A DNA stretch of 64,000 bases from Kitasatospora sp. NBC_01287 (GCF_026340565.1 NZ_JAPEPB010000001.1:1426001-1490000), one strand, 5' to 3'; positions 52,829-63,114 are shown, numbered from the stretch's first letter. Notes: generated by a model not told the origin, from the letters alone. Translations and numbers: made by a program.

Positions 52829-53461
52829 TCAGCCCGTCGGCCAGGCCGAGCAGCTCCACCGCACGCCGTCCCAACACACCAGGAACGGGACGGCGGGCGG
52901 CAGCGGCGCACCCCAGATCTCGGCACCGAGCCCGCACAGCGCGCTCAGGCCGGCCGTCAGGCTCGCCACGTGGCCGACCAGCGCCACCGTCCCGCCGGGA
53001 TGCGCGTGCGCGACCGCCTCGAAGGCGCCCCGCACCCGGGCGACCACGGTGTGCCCGTCCTCACCGTCCGCCACCCTGGGCGCGAGGTCCTTCGCCACCA
53101 CCCAGGAGCGGAGCACCTCGGCCGTCCTGACCAGCACGGCGGGATCGGTGCTCCCCTCGGCCGCGCCGACGCCGACCTCGGCGAGTCCGGGCAGCACGGT
53201 CACCGCGGGGCCCAGGGCGGCCGCGGTCTGCCGCGCGCGCCGCGCCGGGCTCGCGTAGACCTGCGCCGGCCGCTCCCCGGCCAACTCCCTTGCCGCCGCG
53301 GCGACCTGACGACGACCCAGCGCCGTCAGCGGCGCCTCGGGCAGCGCGCCGGCGGCGCCTGTCTCGATATTCCGGGCATGCCCGTGCCGCAGGCACCAGA
53401 TCCTGGTCACCGCCCCAGCCGCCACGCTTGTGCCGTGCCCCACCCGCATCTCCACCCGCAT
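52829..53461 (-). CDS. Histidine phosphatase family protein
   Basis: This protein of up to 210 residues has the phosphoglycerate-mutase-like phosphatase signature LRHGHARN (catalytic His). Also present are VYASPARRARQTA and a second catalytic histidine in VALVGHVASL. Substrate unknown. The exact start is unclear: a GTG at 53410 just before TRIWCLRHG is an alternative to the ATG at 53461. Confidence 0.85.
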   Translation of the reverse strand: MRVEMRVGHGTSVAAGAVTRIWCLRHGHARNIETGAAGALPEAPLTALGRRQVAAAARELAGERPAQVYASPARRARQTAAALGPAVTVLPGLAEVGVGAAEGSTDPAVLVRTAEVLRSWVVAKDLAPRVADGEDGHTVVARVRGAFEAVAHAHPGGTVALVGHVASLTAGLSALCGLGAEIWGAPLPPAVPFLVCWDGVRWSCSAWPTG

Positions 53462-53483
53462 CCCCCGTCGCTAGGCTGACCGC

Positions 53484-54026
53484 ATGATCACCGTACTGGT
53501 CAACGGGCTCCCCGGCGCGGGAAAAACCACCCTCGCCCGCGCGCTGGCAACCGAGTTGGGGCTACCCCTGTTCAGCAAGGACGCGGTCAAGGAGACCCTG
53601 GCGGACAACCTGGCCGCGTTGCGCCCGCCCGACTGCTCCGACCAGCGGTGGAGCGTGCTCCTCGGGACGGCCGCCGGCGAGACGCTCTGGACCCTGCTGG
53701 CCGACGCCCGGGGCGCGGCGGTGCTGGAGACGCCGTGGCTGGCCCCGCTGCGCCCGATCGTCCGGGCCGGGCTGCGCCGGGCCGGGGTGACGGCGGTCCA
53801 GGAGGTCTGGTGCGAGGTCCCGGCGGCCCTGGCCCGCGAGCGCTTCGCCGCCCGGACCGCCGAGCGGCACTCCGTGCACCCGGAGCGGTCCGGCGGCTTC
53901 GAGGGCCACTGGGACGCCTGGATCCGCGACGCCGAACCGCTCGCGCTGGGCCCGGTGCACCGGGTGGACACCACGGGGCCGGTGGACGTCCCCGCCCTGG
54001 CCGCCGCCCTCCGGGCCGACCTCTGA
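53484..54026 (+). CDS. P-loop AAA-type kinase-like protein
   Basis: This 180-residue P-loop protein has Walker A VNGLPGAGKTTLARAL, then LFSKDAVKETLAD, typical of small kinases/zeta-toxin-like or gluconate-kinase-like ATPases. A lid-like RERFAARTAERHS segment follows. It probably phosphorylates a small molecule. Its start is 22 bases from the divergent phosphatase gene, so the two share a promoter region. Confidence 0.85.
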   Translation: MITVLVNGLPGAGKTTLARALATELGLPLFSKDAVKETLADNLAALRPPDCSDQRWSVLLGTAAGETLWTLLADARGAAVLETPWLAPLRPIVRAGLRRAGVTAVQEVWCEVPAALARERFAARTAERHSVHPERSGGFEGHWDAWIRDAEPLALGPVHRVDTTGPVDVPALAAALRADL

Positions 54027-54085
54027 CCACCCCATAAGCCGCCCGTCAGCCGCCCGTCAGCCCGCCACGCCTCAGAGCCTGTGCC

Positions 54086-55516
54086 TCAGGCCGTGCGGCG
54101 CAGCAGCGCCAGGTACATCGCGTCGGTGCCGTGCAGGTGCGGCCAGAGCTGGATGTCCGGACCGTCCCCGAGGTCCGGCACGCCCGGCAGCAGCGGCCGC
54201 GCGTCCACCCACTCGACGTCCTCGCGCCCGCGCAGCACGTCGTCCACCACGGCGCGGGTCTCGGCCAGGTGCGGCGAGCAGGTGGCGTAGCCGACCACGC
54301 CGCCCACCCGCGCCGAGGCGAGCGCCGAGCGCAGCAGGTCGCGCTGGAGCGGGCCGAAGCCGGCCAGGTCCTCCGGGCGGCGGCGCCAGCGCGCCTCGGG
54401 ACGGCGGCGCAGCGCGCCGAGGCCGGAGCAGGGCACGTCCACCAGGACCCGGTCGAAGCTGCCCGGCCGCCAGGCCGGCCTGGTCCCGTCCGCCGTGATG
54501 ACCGTGTACGGGCCGGGGTTGCCGTCCAGCGCCCGGGCCACCAGCCGCGCCCGGTGCTGCTGCCGCTCGCTGGCCACCAGCGCGGCCCCCCGCTCGGCGG
54601 CCAGCGCGCCCAGCAGCGCGGCCTTGCCGCCCGGCCCGGCGCAGCCGTCCAGCCAGAGCCGGTCGCGGCCCTGGACCGGGGCGGCGGCCAGCGCCAGCGC
54701 GACCAGCTGGCTGCCCTCGTCCTGCACCCCGGCGAGGTTGTCCCGCACCGCGGGGAGGGTGCCCGGGTCGCCGCCCTCGGCCAGCCGCACCGCGAACGGG
54801 GACCAGCGCCCGGGCGAGCTGTCCGGCAGCCCGTCGGCCAGTTCGCCGGCCGCGATCCGCCCGGGGCGGGCCACCAGGGTCACCTCGGGCCGCTCGTTGT
54901 CGGCCCGCAGCAGCTCCTCGACCGCCGCCCGCCCGGCCGCCTGCGGCTGCCAGCGGCCCAGCGAGTCCCAGAGCGCGGAGACCACCCAGCGCGGGTGCGA
55001 GTGGACCACGGCGAGGTGGTCCTCGGCGTCCTCCTCGTACGGCGGGGCGACCTGGGCCACCCAGGCGTCCAGGTCCTGGACGCTGATCCGGCGCAGCACG
55101 GCGTTGACGAACTTGGCCCGCCCGTCGCCGATCTCGGCCCGGGCCAGCTCGACGGTGGCGGAGACCGCGGCGTGGCTGGGGATCCGGGTGGTGAGCAGCT
55201 GGTGCGCGCCGAGCGAGAGGATGTCCAGCACCGGCGGGTCGACCTCGCGCAGCGGGCGGTCGATGCAGGCCGCGATGATCGCGTCGTAGGTGCCCTGCAG
55301 GCGCAGCGTGCCGTAGACCAGCTCGGTGGCGAGCGCGGCGTCGCGGCGGTCCATGCCCTTCTGCTCGGCGTCCCGCAGCAGCGAGGGCAGGATCAGGTTG
55401 GCGTAGGCGTCGCGCTCGTCGACGGCGCGCAGGGCGCGGAAGGCGACGCTGCGCGCCGGGTCCTTCTTCGGGCGGCGGTGCGGACGGGGGGCGCGCTTGG
55501 CGGGCGGGGTGCTCAT
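54086..55516 (-). CDS. rsmB: 16S rRNA (cytosine-5) methyltransferase RsmB
   Basis: This 476-residue enzyme methylates a cytosine in 16S rRNA. An N-terminal NusB-like RNA-binding domain (VAFRALRAVDERDAYANLIL) precedes a Rossmann methyltransferase domain with WLDGCAGPGGKAALL. The catalytic cysteines are in DVPCSGLGALRRRPE and GYATCSPH. Length and motifs are standard. It follows fmt on the same strand, as in other actinobacteria. Confidence 0.94.
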   Translation of the reverse strand: MSTPPAKRAPRPHRRPKKDPARSVAFRALRAVDERDAYANLILPSLLRDAEQKGMDRRDAALATELVYGTLRLQGTYDAIIAACIDRPLREVDPPVLDILSLGAHQLLTTRIPSHAAVSATVELARAEIGDGRAKFVNAVLRRISVQDLDAWVAQVAPPYEEDAEDHLAVVHSHPRWVVSALWDSLGRWQPQAAGRAAVEELLRADNERPEVTLVARPGRIAAGELADGLPDSSPGRWSPFAVRLAEGGDPGTLPAVRDNLAGVQDEGSQLVALALAAAPVQGRDRLWLDGCAGPGGKAALLGALAAERGAALVASERQQHRARLVARALDGNPGPYTVITADGTRPAWRPGSFDRVLVDVPCSGLGALRRRPEARWRRRPEDLAGFGPLQRDLLRSALASARVGGVVGYATCSPHLAETRAVVDDVLRGREDVEWVDARPLLPGVPDLGDGPDIQLWPHLHGTDAMYLALLRRTA

Positions 55517-55620
55517 CAGGGAAACCTCAAGGTGCTACGGATGTCTCGTCAACGTTAACGCGGCTTCGTCGCGCGGCCCGACGCGGCAGCACGGCGGCCG
55601 GCGGCCGCACGGCGCGGCGG

Positions 55621-56556
55621 TCAGCCGCCGAGCAGCTCGCCGCTCTCGATCCGCGCCCCGCGCGCCCAGTCCGCCGCCCGCATCGCCTTCTTGCCCTGCG
55701 GCTGCACCTCGCCCAGCTCGATCTCGTGGCTGCCGGTGCCCACCCGCACCGCGTTCTTGCTCACCGCCAGCTCGCCGGGGGGCAGCTCGGCGGCGCCGGT
55801 GATCAGCTTCACCGGCCCGGCCAGCTTGAGCCGCTCGCCGCGGAAGACGGTCCAGGCGCCGGGCGCGGGCGCGCAGCCGCGCACCAGGCGGTCGATCCGC
55901 AGCGCCGGGTGGGTCCACTCGATCCGGGCGTCCTCGACGTTGATCTTCGGTGCCAGGGTGATCCCGTCGGCGGGCTGGGCGACGGCCAGCAGGCTGCCGT
56001 CCTCGATCCCGTCCATGGTCGCGGCCAGCAGCCCGGCCCCGGAGCGGGCCAGCCGGGTGAGCAGCTCGCCGCTGGTGTCGCCGGGGCGGATCTCCTCGGT
56101 GATCACGCCGAAGACCGGGCCGGAGTCCAGGCCGCGCTCGATCCGGAAGGTGGACGCACCGGTCACCTCGTCCCCGGCCAGCACCGCGTGCTGCACCGGG
56201 GCGGCGCCGCGCCAGGCGGGCAGCAGCGAGAAGTGCAGGTTGACCCAGCCGTGCGCGGGGATCTCCAGGGCCGGCTCACGCAGCAGCGCGCCGTAGGCGA
56301 CCACGGGGCAGCAGTCGGGGGCCAGCTCGGCCAGCCGGGCCAGGAACTCCGGCTCGCTGGGCTTGGCCGGCTTGAGCACCTCGATCCCGGCCTCCGCCGC
56401 CCGCTGCCCGACCGGGCTGGCGACCAGCTTGCGGCCGCGCCCGGCCGGGGCGTCGGGACGGGTGACCACCGCGACCACCTCGTGCCGCTCGGAGGCGAGC
56501 AGCGCCTCCAGGGCGGGGACGGCCACCTCGGGGGTTCCGGCGAAGACGAGACGCAA
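55621..56556 (-). CDS. fmt: Methionyl-tRNA formyltransferase
   Basis: This 311-residue enzyme formylates initiator Met-tRNA using 10-formyl-THF. Visible are [14 protein letters not shown], the catalytic [19 protein letters not shown] (Asn-His) and the C-terminal tRNA-binding domain. It starts with a TTG codon after AAAGG. It pairs with def, just upstream in the transcript. Confidence 0.96.
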   Translation of the reverse strand: MRLVFAGTPEVAVPALEALLASERHEVVAVVTRPDAPAGRGRKLVASPVGQRAAEAGIEVLKPAKPSEPEFLARLAELAPDCCPVVAYGALLREPALEIPAHGWVNLHFSLLPAWRGAAPVQHAVLAGDEVTGASTFRIERGLDSGPVFGVITEEIRPGDTSGELLTRLARSGAGLLAATMDGIEDGSLLAVAQPADGITLAPKINVEDARIEWTHPALRIDRLVRGCAPAPGAWTVFRGERLKLAGPVKLITGAAELPPGELAVSKNAVRVGTGSHEIELGEVQPQGKKAMRAADWARGARIESGELLGG

Positions 56557-56612
56557 AACAGGTGCCTTTCTCAGAAGGTGCGGTGAAAGGTGCGGTGAAG
56601 GGTGTGGTGAAC

Positions 56613-56684
56613 AACGCGGTGAGCAACGCGGTGAGCAACGCGGTGAGCAACGCGGTGAGCAACGCGGTGAACAACGCGGTGACG
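56613..56684. repeat. Six tandem 12-bp repeats between def and fmt
   Basis: AACGCGGTGAGC is repeated four times exactly, then AACGCGGTGAAC and AACGCGGTGACG. Similar GGTGCGGTGAA units extend leftward to ~56575. It fills the def-fmt spacer and is a clear variable-number repeat candidate. Confidence 0.9.
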
Positions 56685-56689
56685 GCGGG

Positions 56690-57235
56690 TCAGCGGATCG
56701 GGCCGAACGTGCTGTGCGGGGATATCCGCACCTCGGGTGCGGGCCCGGTGCCCCAGTCGGCGTCGCGGATCGCCCGCATCGCCTCCTTGCGCAGCTCGCG
56801 GTCGAGGCGGTCGATGAAGATGATCCCGTCCAGGTGGTCGGTCTCGTGCTGGATGCAGCGCGCGAGCAGCTCGGTGCCCTCGATGGTCACCGGGTCGCCG
56901 TACTCGTTGAAGCCGCGCGCGACCACGCCGTGCGCGCGCCGGGTGTCGAAGCGCAGTCCGGGCAGCGAGAGGCAGCCCTCGGGGCCCTCCTGCTCCTCCT
57001 CGCTCAGCGACAGGTCGGGGTTGATCAGATGCCCCGTCACGCCGTCCACGTGGTAGGTGAAGACCCGCAGCGAGACGCCCAGTTGAGGTGCCGCCAGGCC
57101 CGCGCCCGGGGCGTCGAGCATGGTCTCGGTGAGGTCCTTGACCAGGGTGCGCAACTCCTTGTCGAAGGTGGTCACCGGCTGCGCCTTGGCGCGCAGCACC
57201 GGGTCGCCGAAGATCCGGATCGGCTGGATCGCCAC
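56690..57235 (-). CDS. def: Peptide deformylase
   Basis: This 181-residue metalloenzyme removes the formyl group from new proteins. The three family motifs are present: [19 protein letters not shown] (Cys metal ligand) and QHETDHLDG (two His ligands and catalytic Glu). The GTG at 57235 has AAGGAG eight bases upstream, and the 11-codon extension is unlikely. Confidence 0.95.
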   Translation of the reverse strand: MAIQPIRIFGDPVLRAKAQPVTTFDKELRTLVKDLTETMLDAPGAGLAAPQLGVSLRVFTYHVDGVTGHLINPDLSLSEEEQEGPEGCLSLPGLRFDTRRAHGVVARGFNEYGDPVTIEGTELLARCIQHETDHLDGIIFIDRLDRELRKEAMRAIRDADWGTGPAPEVRISPHSTFGPIR

Positions 57236-57457
57236 GGCGGCGGCTCCTTCACAGATCGAGGTGGTCACACGAGCAGCACGTCAGTCTATGCGGTGGCACC
57301 GGGCCGCCCGGGCCGGGCTGGAACCGGAGCGGCCGGACGCGTGACCCCGGACCCCGATTCGGCGTTGGTCAAGGCAGATTGACCGTGAGTTCCACCGTGA
57401 GTTTCAGCGGGCCGGCGCGAGGCCCCCATCATTTGCACGGAAGGTGGCCTGAGCACG

Positions 57458-58021
57458 ATGGCCGAGCAGATCAACCACGACACCCGGGCCCGGGCGAGCC
57501 TGCACCTGCTGGTGCGGGACATCGAACGGGTCCGCCGGCAGGTCGACGCCCTGCGCACCCTGACCGCCCAGCTGGGCAACGTCTACCGGCCGCGCCGCCC
57601 CAGCAGCTCCGGCGGCTTCGTGGTGTACGGGCGGGCCCCCGCCCCGACCGTGCGACTGGCCCAGGAGCTGCGCGAGAGCGTGGAGACCCTGGTGGCGGCG
57701 GCGGTCGAGTTCGACCGGGCGCTGGGCTTCTCCTGGGACTCGGTCGGCTCCGCGCTGGGGGTGACCAAGCAGGCGGTGCACCGCCGTTACGGCATGCGCC
57801 GCTCGGCGACCGAGCTGCTCGGCGCGGCCGCGGGGGGCGCACCCGCGGGCGGCCCGGCGCTCGGCGGCACGCTCCCCTCCCCCAGCGGGCCGCGGGACGA
57901 CCGCCTGGTCGAGGAGCAGCCGGCGCCCGCCCCCGAACCCGCCTCCGCGGCGCTGGCCCGCTCGGTGCCGGCCGCCCGCCAGGGCGGCCTGGACCGCTCC
58001 GGGATCCCGCTGCGCGGCTGA
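57458..58021 (+). CDS. Hypothetical protein with HTH-like segment
   Basis: This 187-residue protein has a helical N-terminal part ([21 protein letters not shown]), a segment [22 protein letters not shown] that looks like a helix-turn-helix, and a disordered Pro/Ala tail. It probably binds DNA. It lies between def and priA in opposite orientation, a placement I recall for other Streptomyces. Confidence 0.78.
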   Translation: MAEQINHDTRARASLHLLVRDIERVRRQVDALRTLTAQLGNVYRPRRPSSSGGFVVYGRAPAPTVRLAQELRESVETLVAAAVEFDRALGFSWDSVGSALGVTKQAVHRRYGMRRSATELLGAAAGGAPAGGPALGGTLPSPSGPRDDRLVEEQPAPAPEPASAALARSVPAARQGGLDRSGIPLRG

Positions 58022-58144
58022 TCCGGCCCGCGCCCAGCAGGTACGGCACGACGGGGCCCGGTCCGGGAAGTCGGCCCGGCCGACTTCCCGGGCCCACCCG
58101 CCGTCCTTGCCACCCGCCGTCCTTGCCACCCGCCGCCCACCGCG

Positions 58145-60229
58145 TCAGCCGATGTCCAGCGGGTCGATCCGCACCTTCACCGGCTCCGCCCCGCGCAGCG
58201 CGACCCTGGCGATCTGCGCCGCCTTCAGCGCCGCCGCCAACGCACCGCCCTGCCCGGGGCGCACCCGCAGCAGCGCGCGCTCCTGCTCCTGACCGCGCAG
58301 CGCCGGCAGCGGCACCGGGCCGAGCACATCCGCCCCCTCGGGCAGCCGGGTCACCCCGAGCAGATCGGCCACCGCCGACGGCGAACCGCTGACCGCCGCC
58401 ATCCGGGAGACCGGCGGAAAGCCCAGCTGCGCCCGCTCGGCCAGCTCCAGGTCCGCGTGACCGGCCGGGTCCCAGCGCACCAGCGCCTGCACCGGCCGCG
58501 CGCTCGGCTCGGCCACGATCACCACCAGGCCACCCTCCCCCGCCGGGCGGACCAGCGCCGCCGCCGCCAGCCAGAGCCGCAGCGCCTCCTCCCCCGAGCG
58601 CAGGTCGGGACGGCTGAGCAGCGCCCAGCCGTCCAGCAGCAGCGCGGCCGCGTAACCACCGCCCTCGGCCACCGGCTCGGCGCCGGGCGTGGAGATCACC
58701 AGCGCCGGCTCCCCGGAGACGCCCGCGAGCACCGCGTCCCGCCCCGAGGTGCGCACCGGCACCCCGGGGAAAGCCTTGCCCAGCTCCTCGGCCGTCCGCC
58801 GGGCCCCCACCACCTGCGCCCGCAGCCGGAACGAGCCGCACTCCTCGCAGTGCCAGTCCGCGGCCACCGTCCCGCACCAGGCGCAACACAGCGCCTGGTC
58901 GGCGCCGAGCGACTCCAGCGGCCCGGCGCAGTGCTCGCAGCGCGCCGGGGTGCGGCAGCGCCCGCAGGCCAACCGGGGCACGTAGCCGCGCCGCGGCACC
59001 TGGACCAGCACCGGGCCACTGCGCAGCGCCTCACGCGCGGCCTGCCAGGCGACGGTGGGCAGCCGGGCGGCCTGCGCGGCCTCGTCCCGGCCCTGGTCGG
59101 CCTCCTCCACGGTGCGCACCCGGGCGGCCGTCGCGCGGACCGTGGCGCGGTCGGCCGCCAGCGGGCGGGCCCAGCCGGTGCGCAGCAGCTGCGCGCCCTC
59201 CACCGTCATCGCGAGCCCGCCGAGCAGCACGGCCGCGCTCTCCTCGGCGGCGCGCAGCAGCGCCACCTCGCGCACGTGCGGATGAGGGGCGCGCGGGTCG
59301 CTGTGGCTGCTGTCGCCGTCCGACCAGACCACCAGCAGGCCCAGCTCCCGCACCGGCGCGAAGACCGCCGCCCGGGTGCCGATCACGGCACGCACCGAGC
59401 CCCGGCTGACGGCCAGCCAGTTGCGGTAGCGCTCCTTGGGGCCCAGGTCGGCGGTCAGCACGGCATGCCGCTCGGGGCCGCCGAGCAGCTCGGTCAGCGC
59501 GGCGTCGAGGCGGCCCACGGCCCGGCCGTCGGGCAGCACCACCAGGGCGCCGCGCCCGCCGGCCAGCGTGGCGGCCACGGCGGTGGCGATCTCGCGCGGC
59601 CAGTGCGGCCCCGGCAGCGCCGTCCAGACCGCGCGGGGGGCGTGCCCCGCGGTGAGCGCGGCCAGGAACTCGGGGCCCTGCGGATAGCGCTGCCAGCTGT
59701 CGGCACCGGGGGCCGGTGGGGGCGGCGGCGCGGCGGGCGAGGGCTCGGCCTCGGCCTTGGCGTGCCGGGGCGGCACGGCGAGCTGCAGCACGTCCGCCAG
59801 GGTGCCGGCGTAGCGGTCGGCGATGGTGCGGCTGAGCTTCAGGAGGGCCGGGGTCAGCACCCGCTCGGGCGACAGCACCTGGGCCAGCGGGGCCAGCGGC
59901 CCGGCGTAGTCGGTGGTGGCCAGGCGGGCGACGATGAACCCGTCGTGCAGCTCACCGCCCTCGCGGCGGCCCCCCGCCCCCACCCGGGCGCCGAACCTGA
60001 CCCGGACCCGGACGCCGGGCTGGGCCTCCTCGGCCATCGCCACGGGCACCGCGTAGTCGAAGAACTGGTCGAGGTGGAGCAGGCCCTTGTCGACCACCAC
60101 CCGGGCCACCGGCAGCTCCTCGGCCAGGTGCGCCCCGCGCCAGGTGCGCGGCTTGGCCCGGCGGACCGTCTCGCGGATCAGCGCCAGCTGCTCGGGCGGG
60201 CCGCCCGGCGGGGTGTCCTCGCTGCTCAT
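58145..60229 (-). CDS. priA: PriA-type primosomal protein N' without helicase motifs
   Basis: This 694-residue replication restart protein has an N-terminal DNA-binding domain (ARVVVDKGLLHLDQFFDYAVP) and a zinc-binding cluster (ACGRCRTPARCEHCAG and CCAWCGTVAADWHCEECG). At the Walker A position the sequence reads LPGPHWPREIATAVAATL, so the G-x4-GK-T loop is missing and no DExH box is seen. Loss of the ATPase is usual for actinobacterial PriA, which probably only binds and loads at forks. Confidence 0.9.
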   Translation of the reverse strand: MSSEDTPPGGPPEQLALIRETVRRAKPRTWRGAHLAEELPVARVVVDKGLLHLDQFFDYAVPVAMAEEAQPGVRVRVRFGARVGAGGRREGGELHDGFIVARLATTDYAGPLAPLAQVLSPERVLTPALLKLSRTIADRYAGTLADVLQLAVPPRHAKAEAEPSPAAPPPPPAPGADSWQRYPQGPEFLAALTAGHAPRAVWTALPGPHWPREIATAVAATLAGGRGALVVLPDGRAVGRLDAALTELLGGPERHAVLTADLGPKERYRNWLAVSRGSVRAVIGTRAAVFAPVRELGLLVVWSDGDSSHSDPRAPHPHVREVALLRAAEESAAVLLGGLAMTVEGAQLLRTGWARPLAADRATVRATAARVRTVEEADQGRDEAAQAARLPTVAWQAAREALRSGPVLVQVPRRGYVPRLACGRCRTPARCEHCAGPLESLGADQALCCAWCGTVAADWHCEECGSFRLRAQVVGARRTAEELGKAFPGVPVRTSGRDAVLAGVSGEPALVISTPGAEPVAEGGGYAAALLLDGWALLSRPDLRSGEEALRLWLAAAALVRPAGEGGLVVIVAEPSARPVQALVRWDPAGHADLELAERAQLGFPPVSRMAAVSGSPSAVADLLGVTRLPEGADVLGPVPLPALRGQEQERALLRVRPGQGGALAAALKAAQIARVALRGAEPVKVRIDPLDIG

Positions 60230-60314
60230 CTACCCTCCCGCCGCTCGTGCCGACCGTGCTCGGCTCCAGTGGTACCACGCCGCACCGACACCACCGGGGC
60301 CCGAACGCCGACGA

Positions 60315-60360
60315 CCGCGGCGGCGGTGCCCGCCTCGAAGGGTGGGCACCGCCGCCGCGG
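60315..60360 (-). terminator. 20-bp hairpin terminator of metK
   Basis: 60315-60334 pairs with 60341-60360 over 20 bases with one G-T wobble, around a TCGAAG loop. It lies 32 bases after the metK stop and before priA. Confidence 0.85.
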
Positions 60361-60391
60361 TCGCTGGTCGAACTCGGCGCCGGGCTCGGCG

Positions 60392-61600
60392 TCAGGCCTG
60401 CGCGGCGGCCTTCAGCTGCTCGGCGCGGTCGGTCCGCTCCCAGGTGAAGTCCGGCAGCTCACGGCCGAAGTGGCCGTAGGCGGCGGTCTGCGAGTAGATC
60501 GGGCGCAGCAGGTCCAGGTCGCGGATGATCGCGGCCGGGCGCAGGTCGAAGACCTGGGTGACGGCCGCCTGGATCTTCAGCACCGGAACGGTCTCGGTGC
60601 CGAAGGTCTCCACGAAGAGGCCAACCGGCTCCGCCTTGCCGATCGCGTACGCGACCTGCACCTCGGCGCGGGTGGCCAGGCCGGCGGCCACGATGTTCTT
60701 GGCGACCCAGCGCATCGCGTAGGCGGCCGAGCGGTCGACCTTGGACGGGTCCTTGCCGGAGAAGGCGCCGCCGCCGTGGCGGGCCATGCCGCCGTAGGTG
60801 TCGATGATGATCTTGCGGCCGGTCAGACCGGCATCGCCCATCGGGCCGCCGATCTCGAAGCGGCCGGTCGGGTTCACCAGCAGGCGGAAGTCCGAGGTGT
60901 CGATGGCCAGGCCCTGCAGCACCGGCTCCACCACGAACTCACGGATGTCGGGCGCCAGCAGCGAGTCCAGGTCGATGTCACTGGCGTGCTGGGTGGAGAC
61001 GACCACGGTGTCCAGGCGCACCGCCTTGTCGCCGTCGTACTCGATGGTGACCTGGGTCTTGCCGTCGGGACGCAGGTAGGGGATGGTCCCGTTCTTGCGC
61101 ACCTCGGTCAGCCGGCGGGAGAGCCGGTGGGCCAGGGTGATCGGCAGCGGCATCAGCTCGGGCGTGTCGTCGCACGCGTAACCGAACATCAGGCCCTGGT
61201 CGCCGGCGCCCTGACGGTCCAGCTCGTCGGCTTCGTCCCCCTCGGCGGAGCCCCCGACTCGAACCTCGTGAGCGCTGTCCACACCCTGCGCGATGTCGGG
61301 CGACTGCGAGCCGATCGAGACCGAGACGCCGCAGGAGGCGCCGTCGAAGCCCTTCTTCGAGCTGTCGTACCCGATCTCCAGGATCTTCTCCCGGACCAGC
61401 TGCGCGATCGGCGCGTACGCCTTCGTGGTGACCTCGCCGGCGACGTGCACCTGGCCGGTGGTGATCAGCGTCTCGACGGCGACCCGGGAGGTCGGGTCGT
61501 CCTTCAGCAGGGCGTCGAGGATGGTGTCGCTGATCTGGTCAGCGATCTTGTCGGGGTGTCCCTCGGTCACGGACTCCGAGGTGAACAGGCGGCGAGACAC
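60392..61600 (-). CDS. metK: S-adenosylmethionine synthetase
   Basis: This 402-residue enzyme makes SAM from methionine and ATP. Motifs seen are [32 protein letters not shown] and [19 protein letters not shown]. The start is a GTG after CAGGGAG. Length and motifs are standard. No SAM riboswitch is recognised in the 139 bases upstream. Confidence 0.97.
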   Translation of the reverse strand: MSRRLFTSESVTEGHPDKIADQISDTILDALLKDDPTSRVAVETLITTGQVHVAGEVTTKAYAPIAQLVREKILEIGYDSSKKGFDGASCGVSVSIGSQSPDIAQGVDSAHEVRVGGSAEGDEADELDRQGAGDQGLMFGYACDDTPELMPLPITLAHRLSRRLTEVRKNGTIPYLRPDGKTQVTIEYDGDKAVRLDTVVVSTQHASDIDLDSLLAPDIREFVVEPVLQGLAIDTSDFRLLVNPTGRFEIGGPMGDAGLTGRKIIIDTYGGMARHGGGAFSGKDPSKVDRSAAYAMRWVAKNIVAAGLATRAEVQVAYAIGKAEPVGLFVETFGTETVPVLKIQAAVTQVFDLRPAAIIRDLDLLRPIYSQTAAYGHFGRELPDFTWERTDRAEQLKAAAQA

Positions 61601-61739
61601 AGCGCTCCCTGGGGTTGCAGCGGCTGCTGACTGAACGCTCCCGGCCGGGCCGGGGCATCCGGAAAGACTTGATTCTCTGGAGTGTAACGGTCAGCTATCT
61701 ACGATCAACACTCCCTGCGGGGTTTACGGACCCCCTGTC

Positions 61740-62972
61740 TCAGTGGGTGGGCACCCCGAGCCGAGCCGCGACCAGATCCCAGATCGTGTCCGCGACCTCC
61801 TCCTTGGGACCGGCGGCGATCGGCGTCTCGGAGCCGTCGGCGCCCAGCACCACGGCCTCGTTGGTGTCCGTACCGAAGGCCAGGCCGTCGCCGACCTCGT
61901 TGACCACCAGCAGGTCGCAGCCCTTGCGGGCGAGCTTGGCCCGGCCGTTGGCGAGCACCTGGTCGGTCTCGGCCGCGAAGCCGACCACCAGCTGCCCCGG
62001 GTGCGACCGGTGGCCGGAGAGCTCGGCGAGGATGTCCGGATTGCGCACCAGGGCGACCGGCGCGGGCGCCACGTCGTCCTTCTTCTTGATCTTCACGGCG
62101 ACGTACTCGGCCGGCCGGAAGTCGGCGACGGCGGCGGCCATCACCACCACGTCGGCCTCGGCGGCCGCCTTCACGGCCACCTCGCGCAGCTCCAGCGCGG
62201 TGGAGACCTTGATCACATCGACGCCGGCCGGGTCCGGCAGCCCGACGTTGGCGGCCAGCAGGGTGACCCGGGCGCCGCGCGCGGCCGCGGTGACGGCGAG
62301 CGCGTAGCCCTGCTTGCCGGAGGAGCGGTTGCCCAGGTACCGCACCGGGTCCAGCGGCTCGCGGGTGCCGCCGGCCGAGACCACCACGTGGCGGCCCGCC
62401 AGGTCGGGCACCACAGGACCGCGGGCCAGCACCCGGCGGCAGGCGGCGAAGATCGCGTCCGGGTCGGGCAGCCGGCCCTTGCCGGTGTCCACCCCGGTCA
62501 GCCGGCCCACCGCGGGCTCCAGCACGATCGCGCCGCGCCGGCGCAGGGTGGCCACGTTCTCCTGGGTGGCGGCGTGCTCCCACATCTCGGTGTGCATCGC
62601 GGGCGCGAAGACCACCGGACAGCGCGCCGTCAGCAGGGTGTTGGTGAGCAGGTCGTCGGCCAGCCCGTGGGCCGCCTTGGCCAGCAGGTCGGCGGTGGCG
62701 GGGGCCACCACCACCAGGTCGGCGCGCTGCCCGATCCGCACGTGCGGGACCTCGTGCACCCGCTCCCAGGTCTCGGTGGCGGCCGGGCGCCCGGAGAGCG
62801 CGGCCCAGGTGGCCTCGCCGACGAAGTGCAGCGCCGCCGCGGTCGGCACCACGGTCACCTGGTGCCCGGTCTCGCTGAACCGGCGCAGCAGCTCGCACGC
62901 CTTGTAGGCGGCGATCCCGCCGCTGACACCGAGGACCACACTGGGCTGCCGCACCGGGCTCGTCTCCGTCAC
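61740..62972 (-). CDS. coaBC: Bifunctional phosphopantothenoylcysteine decarboxylase/phosphopantothenate-cysteine ligase
   Basis: This 410-residue bifunctional enzyme of coenzyme A synthesis has a flavin-binding decarboxylase domain at the N-terminus (LGVSGGIAAYKACELLRR, VVAPATADLLAKAAHGLADDLL, APAMHTEMW) and the CTP-dependent ligase domain at the C-terminus (SAGGTREPLDPVRYLGNRSS, NEVGDGLAFGTDTNEA). The GTG start gives the usual length. Confidence 0.96.
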   Translation of the reverse strand: MTETSPVRQPSVVLGVSGGIAAYKACELLRRFSETGHQVTVVPTAAALHFVGEATWAALSGRPAATETWERVHEVPHVRIGQRADLVVVAPATADLLAKAAHGLADDLLTNTLLTARCPVVFAPAMHTEMWEHAATQENVATLRRRGAIVLEPAVGRLTGVDTGKGRLPDPDAIFAACRRVLARGPVVPDLAGRHVVVSAGGTREPLDPVRYLGNRSSGKQGYALAVTAAARGARVTLLAANVGLPDPAGVDVIKVSTALELREVAVKAAAEADVVVMAAAVADFRPAEYVAVKIKKKDDVAPAPVALVRNPDILAELSGHRSHPGQLVVGFAAETDQVLANGRAKLARKGCDLLVVNEVGDGLAFGTDTNEAVVLGADGSETPIAAGPKEEVADTIWDLVAARLGVPTH

Positions 62973-63013
62973 GCGTTCACCTTAGGGCCTGCGTCCGGTC
63001 CTGCGCCGGGCCC

Positions 63014-63065
63014 GCCCTGACCAGCGGCCCGGAACAGCGGCCCTGACCAGCGGCCCGGAGCAGCG
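63014..63065. repeat. 26-bp tandem repeat upstream of coaBC
   Basis: Two nearly identical 26-bp units, each containing CCCTGACCAGCGGCCCGGA, lie at 63014-63039 and 63040-63065 in the rpoZ-coaBC spacer. Confidence 0.75.
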
Positions 63066-63101
63066 CGAAGGCCCGCCGGACGAGTCCGGCGGGCCTTCGC
63101 G
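63064..63101 (-). terminator. Terminator after rpoZ
   Basis: A perfect 17-bp stem (CGCGAAGGCCCGCCGGA at 63064-63080 with 63085-63101) closes on a CGAG loop just after the rpoZ stop. Confidence 0.85.
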
Positions 63102-63114
63102 GAGCGCGGTGCCG

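Noticed and set aside
58457-61630. 1057-codon + strand open frame spanning priA and metK
   Set aside because: Antisense to two certain genes; composition is low-complexity Gly/Arg/Gln/His/Val typical of high-GC shadows.
61601-61739. SAM riboswitch before metK
   Set aside because: The leader is short and I find no conserved SAM-binding helices; only a loose hairpin is possible.
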